DNA of 64,000 nucleotides from Phyllobacterium chamaecytisi (GTDB lineage: Bacteria; Pseudomonadota; Alphaproteobacteria; Rhizobiales; Rhizobiaceae), in contig NZ_JAIQWW010000014.1 of assembly GCF_020164455.1 (NCBI RefSeq), positions 111,573 through 175,572 of the forward strand. The letters run 5' to 3'. Below the pieces are notes generated by a model. It searched no databases, had not been told where the DNA came from, and saw only the letters and a program-made list of their open reading frames with translations. The translations under genes and the position numbers were made by a program. Shown here piece after piece: positions 1-10,784 of this stretch. How positions within the stretch are numbered: the stretch's first letter is position 1; each line of letters opens with the position of its first letter.

Positions 1-875
<875 letters not shown>

Positions 876-1049
876 TCACATTATGCAGTTTCTGTGCAGG
901 GTGTGGCATCGAACGTCCAATACATCAGCAATGTTTGAAGGATGCTTCAATCAAAATGATTGGACATATCGGCTCGTCGTGGGAATAGTCGCCCGCCAAC
1001 CAAGCCGTCATTTGTGTGCCCGCACCGACGCTCTCAGGAGACCGCTACC

Positions 1050-1664
1050 ATGCCGAGACTTTATTCACAGCCTGATTCAGGAAATTGCTACAAGCCGCGG
1101 CTTTTGATGGCGAAATTGGCGATGCCTTTCGAGCACATTTCGATTTCTTCAACCGATGGTTCAACGCGCAAACCTGAATTCATGGCGAAGAATCCAAACG
1201 GCAAGGTGCCGTTGCTCGAGTTCGACGACGGACGGTTTCTTGCAGAATCGAATGCCATTCTGCTTCATTTGGCGGAAGGCAGTCGCTTTGTTCCCGAGGA
1301 TTCGTACGAGCGCGCCCTGATGTATCAATGGCTGTTCTTCGAACAATACACGCATGAGCCGAATATCGCCGTTCGTCGGGCGCTGCTAGTCTATCCGGAG
1401 CGAGCAAAGGATGCGACGCCCGAGCGCCTGGCAGCAACACTGGAAGGCGGCAACAAGGCGTTGCTTGTGATGGAAAATCAACTGCAGAAGACGCCTTATT
1501 TCACAGGCAGTAATATCAGCCTCGCCGATATCGCGCTCTATGCCTATACCCACGAAGCCAATCGCGGCGGATATGACCTCTCAGCCTATCCATCCGTGGC
1601 AAAATGGCTGAGCCGCGTTGCGGGCGATGAGGGCCACGTTCCGATCACATGGCTACCAGACTGA
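1050..1664 (+). CDS. Glutathione S-transferase family protein (204 aa)
   Basis: Predicted cytosolic glutathione transferase. The N-terminal thioredoxin fold has the cis-proline motif NPNGKVPLLE (about residues 50-59) and the glutathione gamma-Glu-binding ESNAIL. The C-terminal helical domain carries the N-capping signature NISLADIALYAYTH. A longer frame opens at 960, but the ATG at 1050 follows CAGGAG at 1035-1040 and matches the usual GST N terminus (MPRLYSQPDSGNCYKPR), so I use it. Near the start is a Ser/Cys-rich SGNCYK stretch, so the catalytic residue may be Ser or Cys rather than Tyr. The gene stands alone, followed by a terminator shared with cspA. The substrate is unknown. Confidence 0.9.
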   Translation: MPRLYSQPDSGNCYKPRLLMAKLAMPFEHISISSTDGSTRKPEFMAKNPNGKVPLLEFDDGRFLAESNAILLHLAEGSRFVPEDSYERALMYQWLFFEQYTHEPNIAVRRALLVYPERAKDATPERLAATLEGGNKALLVMENQLQKTPYFTGSNISLADIALYAYTHEANRGGYDLSAYPSVAKWLSRVAGDEGHVPITWLPD

Positions 1665-1670
1665 AAACGA

Positions 1671-1696
1671 AAAAGGCGGGATAAATCCCGCCTTTT
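1671..1696. terminator. Bidirectional hairpin terminator between the GST gene and cspA
   Basis: AAAAGGCGGGA - TAAA - TCCCGCCTTTT is a perfect 11-bp stem with an A tract on one side and a T tract on the other. It lies between two convergent genes and can end both transcripts. Confidence 0.9.
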
Positions 1697-1739
1697 AAAC
1701 TCTTGTGCGTTCAGAAATCAGACGATTCCCGTATGTGGA

Positions 1740-1952
1740 TTAGCCAGCAACGCTAAGGTTGTCAGCGGACGACTTGCCCGAACGACGGTCCTGTACGATC
1801 TCGTAGTTGACCTTCTGGCCATCATTGAGACCGCGCAAACCTGCGCGTTCAACAGCGGAGATATGGACGAATACGTCTGCACCGCCAGTATCAGGCTGGA
1901 TGAAACCGTAGCCCTTGGTGCCGTTGAACCATTTCACTGTTCCCGTAGCCAT
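1740..1952 (-). CDS. cspA: Cold-shock protein, CspA family (70 aa)
   Basis: Single cold-shock domain that binds single-stranded RNA/DNA and acts as an RNA chaperone. It begins MATGTVKWFNGTKGYGFIQP, contains the RNP1-like KGYGFI (Tyr in place of the usual Phe) and RNP2 VFVHISAV, and is the standard 70 residues long. The frame fills the domain with no extension. The roughly 330-base gene-free region upstream would fit the long leader often seen in this family. Confidence 0.96.
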   Translation of the reverse strand: MATGTVKWFNGTKGYGFIQPDTGGADVFVHISAVERAGLRGLNDGQKVNYEIVQDRRSGKSSADNLSVAG

Positions 1953-2286
1953 GGGAAATTCCTTTCAGATATATAAGACAGGCAGCAAGCACATTTGCGG
2001 CCCAGGGAATCGAACCTATGCAATGGAGTTCATCAGGAAGCGCAACAGGTTACGCAGGTCGCAAAGTCACTCGACCGATAAAATCGATGCGGATTACATA
2101 TGACAGAATTTGCCCCAAAACAAGCCATATTGGAATGGGTTTATCGTCAGGGTTAAGTGCGGCGGGTTGCATAGGCAAATTTTGGCCCTACATTCCTTGT
2201 TGAATTTCAGCACACTGTCCGACGTGTTTTCATAGTAGATGCTAATGTGAACTGGCCGAATCGCGGTCGTCCACGGGGGGTGACTC
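1953..2286. other. Gene-free region between divergent cspA and ABC exporter gene
   Basis: No convincing coding frame. It must contain the promoters of both divergent genes and may hold a long cspA leader. A GGGGGGTGA run at 2274-2283 is the ribosome site of the rightward gene. I see no clear operator. Confidence 0.6.
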
Positions 2287-4071
2287 ATGGCGGAGCAGAA
2301 ACCAAGCCGATCCACAGCCACCTCCGTCGCGGGCGAAGTGGAAGCAGGACTTCTTTCTCAGTTACGCGTTATATTGGATATCTACTGGGTATCGCCGGTC
2401 CGTAATCGGCTGATTCTGATGATTCTCGGCGTTGTCAGTATCATCATCGTCACGTCAGCGGGCCAGGTGCTGCTGAACCGCTGGAATGTACCATTTTACG
2501 ATTCACTGTCGCGACGCGATTTCCCGGCTTTCGTCGACCAGTTGATGGTGTTTTTCGCAATCGCTTCGGTTCTTCTCGTTTTCAACGTGGCACAAACCTG
2601 GCTGAACCAGATGACGCGGCTGAAGCTGCGCGAGGGACTGACGCGTGATCTGGTCGGTGAATGGCTGGAACCGCGCAGGGCATTCAAGCTCTCGAATTCT
2701 GGACCGATTGGCGTCAATCCCGACCAGCGTCTGCACGAAGATGCGCGGCATCTTTCGGAAATGTCGACCGATCTCGGATTTGGATTGTTGCAGGCTACGA
2801 TATTGCTCGTGAGCTTCATCGGTGTGCTGTGGACGTTTTCCAGTGGTTTCGTGTTCAATGTCTATGGTTATAGCTTTTCCATCCCTGGTTACATGGTTTG
2901 GGCAGCTATTCTCTATGCCGCATCTGCGTCGTGGCTCAGCTGGCTCGTCGGACGTAAATTGATCCGGTACAATGCGGACCGCTACCAGAAAGAGTCCGAG
3001 CTCCGTTTTTCGCTAATGCGAGTCAACGAGCACATCGATGCAATCTCGCTCTATAGAGGAGAGGCTGACGAAAATCGCCGGATCGGCTTTGATATCGACA
3101 GCCTCCTCGCTGCAATCCGCTTGCTGGTTACGGCGCTGACACAGCTGACCTGGGTCACTTCCGGTTATGGCTGGATCACCATTGTCGCGCCCATTCTCGT
3201 GGCGGCACCCGTCTACTTTGCCGGAAATCTGTCATTTGGCGGGTTGATGGCGGCGATCGGGGCGTTCAACCAGGTGCATGATGCCTTGAAATGGTTCGTC
3301 AATAATTTCGGCGCCATCGCCGACTGGCGTGCCACGCTCTTGCGCGTGACCTCGTTCCGGCAGGCGGTGCAGGCGACCGACATCAAGAACAGCGTCGAAC
3401 AACGGATCACGTTCACGCAGTCGGAGTCGAACCAGATCGTCCTCGACAAACTGAAGATCACCGCCCCGCGCGAGACAGTTCGCTTGAAGGAGAAGAAGGC
3501 CGTCGTCAAGGAAGGCGAACGTGTGTTGATTACCAGTGAACCCGGGATCGACAGAACCTTGCTCTTTCGAGCCATGGCCGGCCTCTGGCCCTGGGGGGCG
3601 GGCACCGTCAGTCTGCCGGCGAATACCAACATTCTTTTCATGCCGCGCCTGCCTTATTTCCCTCCAGGCACCTTGCGTGAGGCGATGTCCTATCCTGTCG
3701 GCAAAGAAGGATTTTCCGATGAGGAACTTGTCTCGGCGCTACATGAGCTGGGATTGACCCGGCTCGAACCGATGCTCGACTTCAGGGCGCGCTGGGATCG
3801 GGAATTGAGTGACGATGAACAGCAGTCCCTGGCTTTTGCGCGGCTCAAACTGCACAAACCGACCTGGGTCGTGATTGATGAGGCGCTGGATGGTATGGAG
3901 AAGGACGCCTACGAACGGGTTACCGCTGTGCTGCGCGATGACCTGGCCAAATCAACAGTCGTCCATATCGGGCGCGAGGACAAAAACGATCATGTCTTCT
4001 CCAAGGTGCTGCATTTCGTCAGCGATCCTTCCGGCCACGGACTTGAAGAAGAGGGTATCGCAGGCGTTTGA
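2287..4071 (+). CDS. ABC exporter of the YddA/SbmA-like family, fused membrane and ATPase domains, degenerate P-loop (594 aa)
   Basis: The N-terminal half is an ABC_membrane_2/SbmA-BacA type domain with about six membrane spans (residues 30-330), including LSNSGPIGVNPDQRLHEDAR, typical of the family. The C-terminal half is an ABC ATPase fold: LLFRAMAGLWPWGAGTVSLP, MPRLPYFPPGTLREAMSYP and Walker B WVVIDEALD are readable. The Walker A position reads SEPGIDRT instead of GxxGxGK[S/T], so lysine is replaced by arginine. The signature reads LSDDEQQSLA, and the H-loop histidine (usually ...GHR...) reads IGRED. ATP hydrolysis may therefore be lost or altered. There is no frameshift and the protein is full length. 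The family handles peptides, cobalamin-like compounds or very-long-chain acyl substrates; the substrate here is unknown. Confidence 0.85.
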   Translation: MAEQKPSRSTATSVAGEVEAGLLSQLRVILDIYWVSPVRNRLILMILGVVSIIIVTSAGQVLLNRWNVPFYDSLSRRDFPAFVDQLMVFFAIASVLLVFNVAQTWLNQMTRLKLREGLTRDLVGEWLEPRRAFKLSNSGPIGVNPDQRLHEDARHLSEMSTDLGFGLLQATILLVSFIGVLWTFSSGFVFNVYGYSFSIPGYMVWAAILYAASASWLSWLVGRKLIRYNADRYQKESELRFSLMRVNEHIDAISLYRGEADENRRIGFDIDSLLAAIRLLVTALTQLTWVTSGYGWITIVAPILVAAPVYFAGNLSFGGLMAAIGAFNQVHDALKWFVNNFGAIADWRATLLRVTSFRQAVQATDIKNSVEQRITFTQSESNQIVLDKLKITAPRETVRLKEKKAVVKEGERVLITSEPGIDRTLLFRAMAGLWPWGAGTVSLPANTNILFMPRLPYFPPGTLREAMSYPVGKEGFSDEELVSALHELGLTRLEPMLDFRARWDRELSDDEQQSLAFARLKLHKPTWVVIDEALDGMEKDAYERVTAVLRDDLAKSTVVHIGREDKNDHVFSKVLHFVSDPSGHGLEEEGIAGV

Positions 4072-4137
4072 TCACGGCCGTTTCATGTTTAATCAGCACG
4101 GAGGCTAGCTTACTCAGCATCCTCCGGCCTGACCAAA

Positions 4138-7100
4138 TCAGAGAAAATAATCCTGCAGCGGCCTCACTTCCAGCGATCCGGCCTTAAGCGCGGCAATAGC
4201 TTCGGCGACGGCATCGGCACCAGAGAGAGTCGTGTAGTACGGGACCTTCTGCATCAATGTTGCACGGCGCAGCGACTTCGAATCCGAGATCGCCTTGGCA
4301 CTGTCGGTAGTGTTGAAGACCAATTGCACCTGGCGGTTCCGGATGGCGTCCTCCACATGAGGGCGACCTTCCTGCACCTTGTTGATTTTCTGGGCTTCGA
4401 CACCGTTTTCGCCGAGGAAGCGCGCGGTGCCTCCTGTAGCGAGAATCTTGAACCCCAACGCGGCCAGACGTTTTACGGGCGCGAGAATACGCTGCTTGTC
4501 CTCGTCACGCACCGATACGAACAGCGTTCCATCGCGGGGCAGGTCGACACCGGCACCGAGCTGTGACTTGGCGAAGGCCAGGGCATAATCGTAGTCGAGC
4601 CCCATGACTTCGCCGGTCGAGCGCATTTCCGGTCCGAGCAATGTGTCGACGCCGGGAAAACGTGCGAAGGGAAACACGGCTTCTTTTACCGCGATGTGCT
4701 TGCGCGCCGTCGTTGAAGGTTTGCCGCCATAGTTGGCCAGTGCTTCATCCAGCGTTTCGCCAGCCATGATACGCGCCGCAACCTTGGCAATCGGCGTACC
4801 GATGGTCTTGGCGACGAAAGGCACTGTGCGCGAGGCGCGGGGATTGACTTCAAGCACATAGATTGTGCCGTTCTTGATGGCGTATTGCACGTTCATCAAG
4901 CCGACGACATTCAGCGATTTGGCGAGCGCGGCGGTTTGCTTTTCGAGTTCGGCGACGGTTTCGGCCGAAAGCGAGTGCACCGGAAGCGAACAGGCACTGT
5001 CGCCCGAATGGATACCGGCCTCTTCGATGTGCTCCATGATTCCGGAGATCCAAGTGTTCTTGCCGTCGCAGAGGCAGTCCACGTCGACCTCGATTGCTTC
5101 GCTCAGATAGCGGTCAAAGAGGAGCGGGTTTTTGCCCAGCAGCGTGTTGATCTGGCCGGTCTTGTCATTCGGATATTTCTGCTTGATATCCTCGGGCACG
5201 AGTTCCGGCACCGTATCCAGCAGGTAACTCTGCAGGCCGCGCTCGTCGTGGATGATCTGCATGGCGCGGCCGCCCAAAACATAGGACGGGCGAACGACGA
5301 GCGGAAAGCCGAGCTCGCCGGCAATGGTGCGGGCCTGTTCAACGGAATAGGCGATGCCGTTTTTCGGCTGGGCAAGGTCGAGTTTGATCAGGAGCTTCTG
5401 GAAACGGTCGCGATCTTCAGCGAGGTCGATTGCGTCGGGTGAGGTGCCGAGGATCGGGATGCCGGCTTTCTCAAGGGCATCCGCAAGCTTCAGCGGAGTC
5501 TGACCGCCAAACTGGACGATGACGCCGTGCAGCGTTCCGGCCGTCTGTTCGGCGCGCAGGATCTCCAACACATCTTCGGCGGTCAGCGGTTCGAAATAGA
5601 GCCGGTCCGACGTATCGTAATCCGTCGAGACAGTCTCCGGATTGCAGTTGATCATGATGGCTTCGTAGCCTGCATCACGCAGGGCAAAGGCGGCATGGCA
5701 GCAGCAATAATCGAACTCAATGCCCTGGCCAATACGGTTCGGACCGCCGCCAAGGATGACAACTTTCTTTCGATCGGAGACTTGCGCTTCGGACGAGAGC
5801 GCGCCGGCGAATGGCACTTCATAGGTCGAGTACATGTAAGCGGTCGGCGAAGCAAATTCGGCGGCGCAGGTATCGATGCGCTTGAAGACCGGATGGACAT
5901 CGAGCTTGTGGCGCAGCTTGGTGACTTCGCTGGGTTCGATTCTGGCGAGGCTGGCAAGGCGCGCATCGGAAAAGCCCATGCCTTTCAACATGCGCAGGTT
6001 CTGCGCATCCTGCGGCAGGCCGTGCTCCCGCACGCGCTCTTCCGTAGCGACAATCTCCGCCATCTGTTCCAGGAACCATGGATCGATCTTGCAGCCTTCG
6101 TGAACTTCCTCGACAGAGAGTCCAAGACGCAGGGCCTGGCCGACCATGCGCAGGCGATCAGGTGTCGGCACACCGATAGCGGCACGGATGGCATTGTTGT
6201 CATTGCCTTCGCCAAGGCCGGGAATTGCGATCTCATCGAGGCCGGTAAGCCCGGTTTCAAGGCCGCGCAGCGCTTTCTGCAGTGATTCCTTGAAGGTGCG
6301 GCCAATGGCCATGACTTCGCCGACTGATTTCATTGCGGTCGTCAGCGTCGGTTCGGCGCCGGGGAACTTTTCGAAGGCGAAGCGCGGGATCTTGGTGACG
6401 ACATAGTCGATGGACGGCTCGAACGAAGCAGGGGTGGCTCCACCAGTAATGTCGTTGTCGAGCTCGTCCAGCGTATAACCAACGGCGAGTTTCGCCGCAA
6501 TCTTGGCGATCGGGAAGCCCGTTGCCTTCGACGCCAGGGCGGACGAACGCGACACGCGCGGGTTCATTTCGATGACGATCAGATGGCCATTTTCCGGATT
6601 GACCGCGAACTGTACATTCGAGCCGCCGGTTTCAACGCCAATCTCGCGTAGCACAGCGATCGAGGCGTTGCGCATGATCTGGTATTCCTTGTCCGTCAAG
6701 GTCAAGGCAGGGGCGACGGTGATGGAATCGCCGGTATGGACGCCCATCGGATCGATGTTTTCGATGGAACAGATGATGATGCAGTTATCCGCCTTGTCGC
6801 GGACAACCTCCATCTCATATTCCTTCCAGCCAAGGACGGATTCTTCTATCAGCACTTCGGTCGTTGGCGACGCATCGAGACCGCTGCCAATGATCTCGTA
6901 GAACTCGGTGCGATTGTAGGCGATGCCGCCGCCGGTCCCGCCCATGGTGAAGGACGGGCGGATAATGGCGGGAAGCCCAACGTGATCGAGCGCCGCACCT
7001 GCCATGCCCAGCGCATGGGAAACATAGCGCTGCTTGCGGTCGCCTTCGCCAAGCTGCCACTCGGTCTCAAGCTTGTCCAAAGCCGCGTCGAGTTCGGCTC

Positions 7101-7623
7101 CGGAATATCTGGCTTTTACGGTTTCACGCTGCTCCTGGTGCAACTTGCGGTCGTGGTCCTTAACTTCGGTGGCATTAGCCAACATGGATTTAGGCGTTTC
7201 GAGACCGATCTTGGCCATCGCCTCGCGAAAAAGCGCGCGGTCCTCGGCCTTATCAATAGCCTCGGCGTTGGCACCGATCATCTCGACATTGTAGCGGTCA
7301 AGTACACCCATGCGACGAAGCGACAGCGCGGTGTTGAGCGCAGTCTGTCCGCCCATCGTCGGCAGCAGCGCGTCGGGGCGTTCCTTTGCGATGATTTTGG
7401 CAACAACTTCCGGGGTGATCGGCTCGATATAAGTCGCGTCGGCCAACTCCGGATCGGTCATGATCGTTGCCGGGTTGGAATTGACGAGGATAACGCGATA
7501 ACCCTCTTCCTTTAGTGCCTTGCAGGCCTGTGTGCCGGAATAATCGAATTCGCATGCCTGACCGATGATGATCGGACCTGCGCCGATAATCAGAATAGAT
7601 TTGATGTCGGTGCGTTTTGGCAT
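4138..7623 (-). CDS. carB: Carbamoyl-phosphate synthase large subunit (1161 aa)
   Basis: Makes carbamoyl phosphate from bicarbonate, ammonia (from CarA) and two ATP, for arginine and pyrimidine synthesis. It starts [20 protein letters not shown]. Two ATP-grasp halves repeat the signature region ([20 protein letters not shown] and [20 protein letters not shown]). [20 protein letters not shown] and [20 protein letters not shown] are the paired metal/ATP-binding loops. The C-terminal MGS-type allosteric domain includes [17 protein letters not shown]. It is about 90 residues longer than the E. coli enzyme, a size usual in alphaproteobacteria. carA is on the same strand but 5.9 kb away (13541-14785), so the pair is not a simple operon. 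Confidence 0.98.
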   Translation of the reverse strand: MPKRTDIKSILIIGAGPIIIGQACEFDYSGTQACKALKEEGYRVILVNSNPATIMTDPELADATYIEPITPEVVAKIIAKERPDALLPTMGGQTALNTALSLRRMGVLDRYNVEMIGANAEAIDKAEDRALFREAMAKIGLETPKSMLANATEVKDHDRKLHQEQRETVKARYSGAELDAALDKLETEWQLGEGDRKQRYVSHALGMAGAALDHVGLPAIIRPSFTMGGTGGGIAYNRTEFYEIIGSGLDASPTTEVLIEESVLGWKEYEMEVVRDKADNCIIICSIENIDPMGVHTGDSITVAPALTLTDKEYQIMRNASIAVLREIGVETGGSNVQFAVNPENGHLIVIEMNPRVSRSSALASKATGFPIAKIAAKLAVGYTLDELDNDITGGATPASFEPSIDYVVTKIPRFAFEKFPGAEPTLTTAMKSVGEVMAIGRTFKESLQKALRGLETGLTGLDEIAIPGLGEGNDNNAIRAAIGVPTPDRLRMVGQALRLGLSVEEVHEGCKIDPWFLEQMAEIVATEERVREHGLPQDAQNLRMLKGMGFSDARLASLARIEPSEVTKLRHKLDVHPVFKRIDTCAAEFASPTAYMYSTYEVPFAGALSSEAQVSDRKKVVILGGGPNRIGQGIEFDYCCCHAAFALRDAGYEAIMINCNPETVSTDYDTSDRLYFEPLTAEDVLEILRAEQTAGTLHGVIVQFGGQTPLKLADALEKAGIPILGTSPDAIDLAEDRDRFQKLLIKLDLAQPKNGIAYSVEQARTIAGELGFPLVVRPSYVLGGRAMQIIHDERGLQSYLLDTVPELVPEDIKQKYPNDKTGQINTLLGKNPLLFDRYLSEAIEVDVDCLCDGKNTWISGIMEHIEEAGIHSGDSACSLPVHSLSAETVAELEKQTAALAKSLNVVGLMNVQYAIKNGTIYVLEVNPRASRTVPFVAKTIGTPIAKVAARIMAGETLDEALANYGGKPSTTARKHIAVKEAVFPFARFPGVDTLLGPEMRSTGEVMGLDYDYALAFAKSQLGAGVDLPRDGTLFVSVRDEDKQRILAPVKRLAALGFKILATGGTARFLGENGVEAQKINKVQEGRPHVEDAIRNRQVQLVFNTTDSAKAISDSKSLRRATLMQKVPYYTTLSGADAVAEAIAALKAGSLEVRPLQDYFL

Positions 7624-7950
7624 GTTCGGTTCCTATCAATAGCGGTCTGCACAAAAAACCGCACGGTTTTGACCGTACGGGCAGGCATATAATTCCAAAT
7701 GCGAGGCTAAGGCTGCCTTATAGGCAAAGGAAGCGCATTGTGTAACCCCAAAAACGCGCGATTTTGCGGTTTTTCGCAGCAGTTTTCGGCCAGATATATC
7801 GTGTGCATTAATCAGTCACGAAAATTGATTATCTATCGACTGCAGCTACACGTTGAAAAATAGCACCGTGCGTGAAACAAATATCGCACTATACTGTTGG
7901 AACTACAGCGCATCGACGTCTGTGCCGATGCAAGAACCGGGAGACAGGAA
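7624..7950. other. Intergenic region upstream of carB and the metallopeptidase gene, with a hairpin
   Basis: Divergent promoter region of 327 bases. CCGCACGGT (7659-7667) and ACCGTACGG (7672-7680) form an imperfect 9-bp stem with one mismatch, placed in the carB leader about 36-57 bases before its start codon. It could affect carB translation or transcription. The rest is AT-rich with no coding signal. Confidence 0.5.
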
Positions 7951-8880
7951 ATGCGTTGGCAGGGCCGCAGGCAAAGTGACAATGTTGAGGATCAACGCGG
8001 CGAGGGCGGCGGATTTCCCGGCGGTATTGGCCGTGGCGGTGGCTTTCGACTTCCAGGTGGTTCCGGCTTTCGCACAGCGCGCGGGGGAGGCTTTTCCGGT
8101 ATAGTCATACTTGCCGCGATTTTCCTGTTCCTGAAATTCTGCACGAGCATCGATCCGATGCAGATACTGGTTGGTGAAGGCGGCGGCCAGCTCGTGCCCG
8201 GCCAGAGCCAAGCGCCAAGCGGCGGCACGTCGGTCAAGAACGACGATCAAATGACGCAGTTCGCGCGCACTGTTCTTGCCGAGACCGAAGACGTCTGGAG
8301 CGGTATTTTCCAAGCCGAAGGGCAGACTTATCCGGCGCCGACCATGGTGTTGTTCAGCGGACAAGTCCGCTCCGCCTGTGGCTTTGCAAGCGCTGCGTCG
8401 GGACCATTCTACTGCCCCGGCGACAAGAAGCTCTATATCGACCTGAGCTTCTATGACGAACTCGAACAGAAATTCGGCGCTTCCGGGGATTTTGCACAGG
8501 CCTATGTCTTAGCGCACGAAGTGGGTCACCACGTACAGAACCTCATCGGCGTCCTGCCGAAATTCAACGCGATGCGGCAGAACATGAGCCAAGCCGACGC
8601 GAATTCGATGTCTGTGCGTGTCGAGCTTCAGGCGGATTGCTTCGCCGGTATCTGGGGGCATTTCACCAAGCAGCAGGGCATACTTGAAGCTGGCGACCTT
8701 GAAGAGGCACTCAATGCTGCCCAGCAGATCGGCGATGATAATATCCAGCGGAGGACACAGGGCTATGTCGTGCCGGAAAGTTTCAACCACGGCACGTCAG
8801 CTCAGCGCGCCAACTGGTTCAAACGCGGTTTCGACAGCGGCAAGCTCGAGAGCTGCGATACTTTCAGTGGAAATATTTGA
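7951..8880 (+). CDS. Putative neutral zinc metallopeptidase, YpfJ family (309 aa)
   Basis: Membrane-anchored zinc protease of the YpfJ/KPN_02809 family. The N terminus is Gly/Arg-rich (MRWQGRRQSDNVEDQRGEGG), followed by one membrane span at about residues 45-62 (GIVILAAIFLFLKF). The catalytic domain contains SACGFASAASGPFYCPGDKK, the zinc-binding helix VLAHEVGHHVQNLIG (HExxH) and the downstream ELQADCFAGIWG, whose glutamate is probably the third ligand. A frame opens upstream at 7897, but ATG 7951 follows GGAGACAGGAA and matches the family N terminus. Substrate and physiological role are unknown. Confidence 0.92.
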   Translation: MRWQGRRQSDNVEDQRGEGGGFPGGIGRGGGFRLPGGSGFRTARGGGFSGIVILAAIFLFLKFCTSIDPMQILVGEGGGQLVPGQSQAPSGGTSVKNDDQMTQFARTVLAETEDVWSGIFQAEGQTYPAPTMVLFSGQVRSACGFASAASGPFYCPGDKKLYIDLSFYDELEQKFGASGDFAQAYVLAHEVGHHVQNLIGVLPKFNAMRQNMSQADANSMSVRVELQADCFAGIWGHFTKQQGILEAGDLEEALNAAQQIGDDNIQRRTQGYVVPESFNHGTSAQRANWFKRGFDSGKLESCDTFSGNI

Positions 8881-8910
8881 GCTCCCGTAATCCGCAGCAG
8901 CTGATGCCGG

Positions 8911-9088
8911 TTATCTCTCCCCTTGCGGGAGAGAAAGGATTTTCCTGGATTTAGCCTCTTTGCTAAATCCTTGGAAAATCCAAGTGAGGGGATAGTTCAA
9001 TGAATCAAATCCCCTCTCTGGCGATTTCTAGCATTTAGCAAGGGCTAAGATGCTGAAATCGCTTTCTCCCCCACAAGGGGGGAGATAA
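8911..9088. repeat. Palindromic intergenic repeat element, 178 bp, with terminal inverted repeats
   Basis: The outer arms (8911-8938 and 9061-9088, both built around TTATCTC(T/C)CCCCTTG and G(A/T)GAGAAAG) are inverted copies. Inside are further stems: GGATTTAGC/GCTAAATCC (8947-8955/8962-8970), GAGGGGAT/ATCCCCTC (8986-8993/9009-9016) and a long hairpin at 9021-9062. The layout is that of the RIME/Bru-RS-type palindromic elements of Rhizobiales. It ends five bases before the racemase stop codon, so it may also act as its transcript end. Confidence 0.85.
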
Positions 9089-9093
9089 GAGCG

Positions 9094-9816
9094 TTAGCCA
9101 GCGTCCTGTTCACTCATGAAATCCAAACCTAGCGCATGCGCCACGGCGGCGTTTGAGTGAATAGTCGTTGAATCGAACACCGGCAGAGCGAGATTGTCGT
9201 GGGTCAGGGACAGACAGATTTCCGTGCAACCGAGAATGACGCAGTCGGCACCGGCATCCTTGCCGCGCTGGACGATCTTTTCCAACGCGTGACGGGAATC
9301 ATCCTTGACGACACCGCAGCAAAGTTCGTCGAAAATCACCGAATGCACCTTGGCGCGGTCAATCTCATTGGGCACGATCAACTCTATATCGAAATGGTCA
9401 CGCATGTAATCGGCGTAAAAACCGTGCTCCATTGTGTAGCGCGTCGCAAGAAGCAGGGGCCGCTTCTTGCCCGCTGCCTTCAGCGTGCGGCCGGTTTCAT
9501 GCCTGATATCGATGAGCGGAACATTGACGGACGCGGCAACCGCATCGGCCACCAGATGCATCGTGTTGGTGCAAATCAGGACGCAGTCCGCACCGGCGCC
9601 TTCAAGTCGCTTCGCTGCGCCCGCGAGAAGGGCTGCGGCGTCATCCCAGCGGTCGCTTTTCTGCAACGCGACGACTTCGGCGAAATCCAGCGATTGCAGG
9701 GCGATTTTGGCTGAGGCGAGACCGCCCACACGTGTCCGGACCATTTCGTTGATCTGGCGGTAATAAACCGCCGTACTCTCCCAGCTCATTCCGCCGATCA
9801 GTCCGATAGTACGCAT
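9094..9816 (-). CDS. Aspartate/glutamate racemase family protein (240 aa)
   Basis: Cofactor-independent amino-acid racemase fold. MRTIGLIGGMSWESTAVYYR is the classic YgeA/Asp-Glu racemase start. The two catalytic cysteines appear in VLICTNTMHLVADAV (about residue 81) and CVILGCTEICLSL (about residue 195). ATG 9816 is chosen over TTG 9822 because AGGGA lies about 8 bases before the ATG. An Lrp-type regulator is divergently transcribed from the shared 148-base region, suggesting amino-acid-responsive control. Whether it racemises Asp, Glu or a broader range is not visible. Confidence 0.9.
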   Translation of the reverse strand: MRTIGLIGGMSWESTAVYYRQINEMVRTRVGGLASAKIALQSLDFAEVVALQKSDRWDDAAALLAGAAKRLEGAGADCVLICTNTMHLVADAVAASVNVPLIDIRHETGRTLKAAGKKRPLLLATRYTMEHGFYADYMRDHFDIELIVPNEIDRAKVHSVIFDELCCGVVKDDSRHALEKIVQRGKDAGADCVILGCTEICLSLTHDNLALPVFDSTTIHSNAAVAHALGLDFMSEQDAG

Positions 9817-9964
9817 TTGCAAGTTCCCTGAATTGATTTACTGGCAGGATAATAAATCGGCATGGGCGCAGAGTGTTCGCAAAGTTTGTGGAAGTTCCTT
9901 GCGGGCAGACAAAAACCGGGCGTATAATTCACTAAGTGCGCTTAGAAATTGCTGGAGATGCGAG

Positions 9965-10429
9965 ATGCTCGATGATCGTGATCGCAAGATACTCAATTTG
10001 CTGCAGGAAAATGCGTCGCTTGCCGTCTCTGATCTGGCCGATCGGGTAAGCCTTTCAATCTCCGCCTGTTCGCGGCGCATTCAGCGTCTGGAGGACGATG
10101 GCTATATCGCCAAGCGGGTCGTGCTTCTGGATCGTGCACATGCCGGCTTGCCGACGACGATGTTCGTGATCGTGCGTACAGCCCGCCATTCTGCCGGTTG
10201 GCTTGAACAGTTTCGTGCGGCGATCGTCGACATTCCCGAAATTGTCGAAGTGCATCGCATGACCGGGACGATCGACTATATCCTGAAATTGGTACTGCCG
10301 CGTGTCGAAGCCTATGACGACATCTATAAGGCGCTTGTGGAGAAGGTCGAGTTCTTCGATATATCCGCCTCCGTTTCGATGGAAACATTGAAAGCCACGA
10401 CCGCGGTTCCAACGCACTATGCCCGCTAG
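9965..10429 (+). CDS. Lrp/AsnC family transcriptional regulator (154 aa)
   Basis: The N-terminal helix-turn-helix (MLDDRDRKILNLLQENASLA ... LSISACSRRIQRLEDDGYI) is followed by the RAM/AsnC ligand-binding domain, with IVEVHRMTGTIDYILKLVLP as its core. The length is standard for feast/famine regulators. A frame opens upstream at 9833, but ATG 9965 with GGAGATGCGAG before it fits the family start. It is divergent from the racemase gene and probably controls it in response to an amino acid. Confidence 0.93.
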   Translation: MLDDRDRKILNLLQENASLAVSDLADRVSLSISACSRRIQRLEDDGYIAKRVVLLDRAHAGLPTTMFVIVRTARHSAGWLEQFRAAIVDIPEIVEVHRMTGTIDYILKLVLPRVEAYDDIYKALVEKVEFFDISASVSMETLKATTAVPTHYAR

Positions 10430-10580
10430 ATTCAGGTGAATGCCGGCCTGACCTGAATCACTAGCCTCTGATTGCGCACAATTTGACAGGGTTTGTCAGT
10501 AGGATTTTGCCCAAAAGGCACTTTCTGGTGGCGGAATGGCGGATTTCCTGATCATGTTCACGGATTGTTTCGCGCCTTCT

Positions 10581-10724
10581 AGGGCCTGCTGGTATTCACG
10601 CTCTGACGGCCTGCAAATGGCGTTTTTCTGCGCTCCGGTGCTCACGTACCTTAAAGTACGCTGCGCTCCGGTGCTCGAAACCCACCATTTTCGTCACGTC
10701 AGAGCGAGAATCTCAACAGGCCCT
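10581..10724. repeat. Second palindromic element with 27-bp terminal inverted repeats and internal 16-bp direct repeats
   Basis: Arm 10581-10607 (AGGGCCTG...GCTCTGAC) is repeated inverted at 10698-10724 with four mismatches. Inside, CTGCGCTCCGGTGCTC occurs directly at 10628-10643 and 10661-10676, flanking GTACCTTAAAGTAC. It fills most of the 355-base gap between the Lrp-type gene and the MFS gene. A transcript would fold into one long hairpin. It is unrelated in sequence to the element at 8911-9088. It may be a miniature mobile element; I see no open frame or target-site duplication. Confidence 0.8.
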
Positions 10725-10784
10725 CCTGCAATACAACGATTTTCCGCGCAGTTGCAGACATAAACGCCAGTTGCGAGTTTTCCG

